The notes below the pieces were generated by a model that did not search any database, was not told the DNA's origin, and saw nothing but the letters and a program-made list of their open reading frames with translations. Below are positions 4,570-6,865 of a stretch of 6,865 nucleotides of DNA, piece by piece. Location: positions 2,624 through 9,488 of the forward strand of contig DAHR01000009.1 in the NCBI GenBank assembly GCA_002498525.1. The letters run 5' to 3'. Position numbers and translations under genes: made by a program. Each line of letters opens with the position of its first letter. Position 1 is the stretch's first letter. This stretch comes from Euryarchaeota archaeon UBA58 (GTDB lineage Archaea > Thermoplasmatota > Poseidoniia > Poseidoniales > Thalassarchaeaceae).

Positions 4570-5613
4570 GTGAGATTGAAGCCTGTAGTCAACCCCGCCA
4601 CGGGCGTGCGGTTGTTGTTCGATTGGAGGTTGGCGCGCGTCGTTGATGCAAATGGCGTGGTATTCGACGAGGTCGTGTGGTCGGGAAAGCGCTCTTCTGG
4701 CGCACTTGCAGACCGACTCTTCGATCTGCAGCGAGGTCGGCTCAGCCCCGAGGCTCGATTGCTGTCTCAGCGTTTCCCGGAGGCGAAGGCCGATGGCTTG
4801 GGAGCGATGTCCGATGTCGATTGGCCTTCGCTCGATGATGAGGAATCGAAGATGTTCGAAGCGGCTGCTCCAATCTTGGCAAAGCGCGGCGTCGCCAACG
4901 CCGCTGGCGATACCGACCGCCGCCTCGATATGCTGGTTTCAGCCGCTGCAGAGTTGCGCGCGGCTTGGACGACGAGCGAAGCGCGCTGCGTCGAATGGAC
5001 TGGTCTGTTTCTCGCCGAAGTCGACTTGGACGCTCAGCGCGCCGATATTCCTCCAGCGGTCGCCGGAGCTGATTCAATGGAATCCGCCGCTGCGGAATTA
5101 GGTGTCAATCCCCCAGTCCACTCACCCTCCGAGGCTGAGTGGCAGGTGCTTCACGACCACGCTCACGGCGTGGTCGATTTGACCGCAAGACTGGATGCGC
5201 ACGAAGAAGCCATCAGAGTCATGGCTCACCAATACTCGCCTTCACTTGCTGCACTCATCGGACCTCTTGGGGCCGCCCGACTCATCGTTCTCGCAGGCGG
5301 CCGCGAGCGATTGGCCCGAATGCCATCCGGTTCACTGCAGGTTCTCGGTGCGCACGCAGCGATGGCGGCGCACCGTCGTGGAGCACCACCACCGAAACAC
5401 GGAGCCGTCCTCTTCAGCATGCCACAGATAAGCCGCTCACCGCGGTGGGTTCGCGGCAAGATAGCCCGTTTCCTCGCCGGCAAGGCGTCGATCGCCGTGC
5501 GATGTGACCATTTTGGGGGTGAGACGTGGACAGCCGAGCAGGTGGCCGAAATCCACCAAGAAACCGAAGCGATAAAAGCGAAATTCCCACATCCTCCGAA
5601 ACGCGGGCGGTGA
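4570..5613 (+). CDS. nop5: Nop5 (Nop56/58-like core protein of box C/D RNP)
   Basis: Nop5 bridges fibrillarin and the L7Ae-bound box C/D guide RNA, dimerises through a coiled coil, and so organises the 2'-O-methylation machine for rRNA and tRNA. The 347 residues comprise a fibrillarin-binding N-domain (about 1-80), a helical coiled-coil region (about 85-215) and the Nop domain (about 215-315). Diagnostic runs are SPSLAALIGPLGAARLIVLAG (from residue 223), GAPPPKHGAVLF (271-282), and RWVRGKIARFLAGKASIAVRCDHF (from 292). Two departures stand out: the RNA-contacting GAEK signature reads GAHA (260-263), and the lysine-rich tail of many archaeal Nop5 proteins is missing, the protein ending PPKRGR. 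The start is GTG at 4570; an in-frame TGA at 4534-4536 limits any extension and no ATG lies between. No Shine-Dalgarno is seen. It is directly followed by fibrillarin, the usual archaeal operon order. Identity is secure. Confidence 0.93.
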   Translation: MRLKPVVNPATGVRLLFDWRLARVVDANGVVFDEVVWSGKRSSGALADRLFDLQRGRLSPEARLLSQRFPEAKADGLGAMSDVDWPSLDDEESKMFEAAAPILAKRGVANAAGDTDRRLDMLVSAAAELRAAWTTSEARCVEWTGLFLAEVDLDAQRADIPPAVAGADSMESAAAELGVNPPVHSPSEAEWQVLHDHAHGVVDLTARLDAHEEAIRVMAHQYSPSLAALIGPLGAARLIVLAGGRERLARMPSGSLQVLGAHAAMAAHRRGAPPPKHGAVLFSMPQISRSPRWVRGKIARFLAGKASIAVRCDHFGGETWTAEQVAEIHQETEAIKAKFPHPPKRGR

Positions 5614-5617
5614 GAGA

Positions 5618-5701
5618 ATCGCCAAACCCACTCAACTCGCATGGGGGGTCCGTCGGGAGGGCCGAACCCTGTGGACGCGCAACGCTGTCAGAGGTGTCTC
5701 G
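5618..5701 (+). other. flpA: Probable fibrillarin N-terminus lacking a canonical start codon
   Basis: The fibrillarin frame stays open upstream of its first GTG, back to a TAA at 5573-5575, and the translated sequence resembles the fibrillarin N-terminal domain: KPTQLAWGVRREGRTLWTRN, then AVRGVS running into VGAERRKRDGRIEWRRWDP. Archaeal fibrillarins have the pattern (A)TKNLVPG-x-x-VYGE-x-x...EYR-W(D/N)P-x-RSKL here. No ATG, GTG or TTG occurs in this stretch. The ATC at 5618-5620 sits 4 nt after the nop5 stop with GGTGA just upstream; a start there would give 235 residues, close to the family norm of about 230. It is either a near-cognate AUC start or an ATG altered by mutation or sequencing error. 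Confidence 0.65.
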
Positions 5702-6325
5702 GTGGGGGCTGAGCGCCGCAAGAGAGATGGTCGAATCGAGTGGCGGCGTTGGGATCCTACTCGCTCGAAAGTTGCAGCGAGCCTGATGCGCTGCAAGGGT
5801 GAAGCAGGCGAGCTATTGCCTGAAGTCGGCTCGACCTGCCTCTATCTCGGAGCTTCAACGGGCAGCACGGTGAGTCACATCCACGACCATGTCTGCGGGG
5901 CTGGCAACCATCACGGTGGCAAGGTCGTCGCAGTCGATATCTCTCCGCGGATGATGCGCGACTTGGTCAGATTGGCCGAGTCGCGAGAGGGTTTGATTCC
6001 AGTTCTTGGGGATGCTCGATTGCCGATGGTGATCGCTCCATATCTGCCTCAGAAAGCGAGTTGGTTGCACCAGGACCTGAGCATCGGTGACCAAGCCGAG
6101 ACCTTCGTGCGAATGACCGAGGCTTTCCTCGCTGACGGCGGCACCGCTCTACTCTCTCTCAAGGCCGCCAGCGAGCGCTGGATGGAAGGGGGTGATGATG
6201 CCCGCTTTGAGCACGCGAAGGCGGTCATCGAAGCGGCCGAGCACCTCGGAATAGTCGAGGTGATCGACATCAAATCATACGAGGAGCAGCACGTCGTCTT
6301 CCATTGCATTCGGCGTCAGTGTTAG
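5702..6325 (+). CDS. flpA: Fibrillarin, box C/D RNP 2'-O-methyltransferase
   Basis: Fibrillarin is the S-adenosylmethionine-dependent methyltransferase of the box C/D RNP, methylating ribose 2'-OH at sites set by guide RNAs. From the first canonical start (GTG, 5702) the protein has 207 residues. Visible motifs are RRWDPTRSKVAAS (15-27), the SAM-binding motif LYLGASTGSTVSH (47-59), VVAVDISPRMMRDLVRLAE (75-93), the LGDAR loop (102-106), HQDLS (123-127, with Asp125 as the catalytic-site Asp) and LSLKAAS (151-157, with the conserved Lys154). A small insert, CGAGNHHGG near 65-73, lengthens the loop after motif I. This start cuts away part of the conserved N-terminal domain, so the true protein probably begins near 5618, just after nop5, with which it forms an operon. 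It ends in TAG, converging on the membrane-protein gene 8 nt away. The identity is secure; the start is in doubt. Confidence 0.92.
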   Translation: MGAERRKRDGRIEWRRWDPTRSKVAASLMRCKGEAGELLPEVGSTCLYLGASTGSTVSHIHDHVCGAGNHHGGKVVAVDISPRMMRDLVRLAESREGLIPVLGDARLPMVIAPYLPQKASWLHQDLSIGDQAETFVRMTEAFLADGGTALLSLKAASERWMEGGDDARFEHAKAVIEAAEHLGIVEVIDIKSYEEQHVVFHCIRRQC

Positions 6326-6333
6326 ACTTCTAT

Positions 6334-6687
6334 CTATCCGCCGAAGAGAACCGGCACCATTTGCACGACGAACCAGACGATGGCGATGATCGAGATGACT
6401 TGCGCCGCCTTCGCCTTGCCTTGATCTGGATGGCCTGGATGGGTATTGGTGACCTCGAGAGCACCCATCGCGATGACCAGACTGGCGATTGCCACCGGTC
6501 CACAGCAGACCAACCCGAAGATGCTGATGCCTAGAGCGACTCCGGCAGCGGTGGTCGGGAAATCTGGCATTCCCATGCCTTGGTTGACGAAGATCTGCTG
6601 CGGCGCGCTGTCCACAATGACGGACGGTTGGCCTTGCAACTCACCAGAATCCTCCTCCCACCAAGGCTTCTCTACCTCCTTTGACAC
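6334..6687 (-). CDS. Small two-helix membrane protein, DUF4190/CD225-like
   Basis: A 117-residue protein with a polar, acidic N-terminal part (about 1-44, Trp- and Gln-rich) and two hydrophobic segments: about 46-78 (AAGVALGISIFGLVCCGPVA onward) and 95-115 (AQVISIIAIVWFVVQMVPVL). The linker THPGHPDQGKAKAA is short and polar. The layout, a GLVCCGP turn in the first helix and a second helix opening with KAAxV, recalls DUF4190 and CD225/dispanin-type membrane proteins; this is a resemblance, not a firm family assignment, and the function is unknown. The start is GTG at 6687, supported by a TATA box about 24-32 nt upstream that predicts a leaderless mRNA. The stop converges on fibrillarin. Its last helix resembles the partial gene at the right edge (AKAA-V--IAI shared), suggesting related tandem genes. 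Confidence 0.8.
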   Translation of the reverse strand: MSKEVEKPWWEEDSGELQGQPSVIVDSAPQQIFVNQGMGMPDFPTTAAGVALGISIFGLVCCGPVAIASLVIAMGALEVTNTHPGHPDQGKAKAAQVISIIAIVWFVVQMVPVLFGG

Positions 6688-6710
6688 AGAGTTGCCTCAG
6701 GCTTGCGGGC

Positions 6711-6719
6711 GTTATACTT
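6711..6719 (-). promoter_or_regulatory. TATA box for the two-helix membrane protein gene
   Basis: AAGTATAAC on the minus strand covers about -32 to -24 relative to the GTG at 6687 and predicts transcription starting at or very near that GTG. It lies between the T-tract of the upstream gene and this start, in an otherwise GC-rich spacer. Confidence 0.55.
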
Positions 6720-6736
6720 GGTGCCAGCGTGGAATC

Positions 6737-6741
6737 AAAAA
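6737..6741 (-). terminator. T-tract after the right-edge gene
   Basis: Five T residues on the minus strand immediately follow the TGA of the partial membrane gene, the same arrangement as at tfs. It is short, so termination may be partial. Confidence 0.4.
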
Positions 6742-6865
6742 TCAGAACTCGCCGCTACTTACGCCGATGCCAATTAAAATGACAAAGAAAACGACGTAAA
6801 GCAGGATTATGGCAATCGTCAAACCAATGGCAATCCAATTAACAACTTTTGCCGCCTTAGCCATA
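6742..6865 (-). CDS. C-terminal part of a small membrane protein (cut by window edge)
   Basis: The last minus-strand frame encodes MAKAAKVVNWIAIGLTIAII and continues LLYVVFFVIL, then ends IGIGVSSGEF and TGA at 6742. It is one strong transmembrane helix preceded by a basic AKAAK segment. An ATG lies at 6864, at the very edge, so a 40-residue protein is formally possible, but the AKAAKVxNWIAIG pattern is typical of the last helix of CD225/dispanin-like proteins, so I think the gene continues beyond the window and this is its C-terminus. The base composition is more AT-rich than that of its neighbours. Function unknown. It is on the same strand as the next membrane gene and upstream of it, separated by a T-tract and a TATA box. 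Confidence 0.65.
   Translation of the reverse strand, partial: MAKAAKVVNWIAIGLTIAIILLYVVFFVILIGIGVSSGEF

Noticed and set aside
5641..5712. ATG at 5641 as the fibrillarin start
   Set aside because: It is out of frame with fibrillarin and reaches TGA after 23 codons (MGGPSG...).

Overview
The window looks like chromosome from an uncultured marine-type euryarchaeon, most likely Marine Group II (Ca. Poseidoniales) or a close Thermoplasmatota relative. The domain call is firm: the window encodes an archaeal PCNA clamp, transcription factor S, Nop5 and fibrillarin, and shows TATA-type promoters about 25-30 nt ahead of start codons and T-tract terminators. The order-level call is inference from gene content and style. 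Five of the nine gene starts discussed here are GTG.

Layout. Positions 1-1494 (minus strand) hold a two-gene cyanophycin unit: cyanophycinase, then 4 nt later cyanophycin synthetase CphA, which runs off the left edge. Positions 1495-1999 are mostly gene-free, but contain a 34-residue stand-alone zinc-ribbon microprotein (1806-1910, minus) with its own TATA/BRE promoter. A membrane-anchored family 2 glycosyltransferase follows (2000-3091, minus), then a hairpin-rich 91-nt spacer, PCNA (3183-3938, minus) and TFS (4049-4429, minus). A divergent intergenic region with an inverted repeat separates TFS from the plus-strand pair nop5 (4570-5613) and fibrillarin flpA (ends 6325). The right end has two minus-strand membrane-protein genes of CD225/DUF4190-like appearance, the last one cut by the window edge.

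How the genes work together. CphA and cyanophycinase make and degrade the Asp-Arg storage polymer cyanophycin. Nop5 and fibrillarin form the core of the box C/D 2'-O-methylation RNP together with L7Ae, which is not in this window. PCNA and TFS serve replication and transcript elongation. The glycosyltransferase probably modifies envelope glycans or glycolipids.

The observations most worth following are: (1) conserved fibrillarin N-terminal sequence lies upstream of the first ATG/GTG/TTG, and an ATC codon sits just where an ATG would be expected after nop5; (2) the unlisted TFB-like zinc-ribbon microprotein; (3) three consecutive perfect or near-perfect hairpins between pcn and the glycosyltransferase, the last one burying the GTG start codon.
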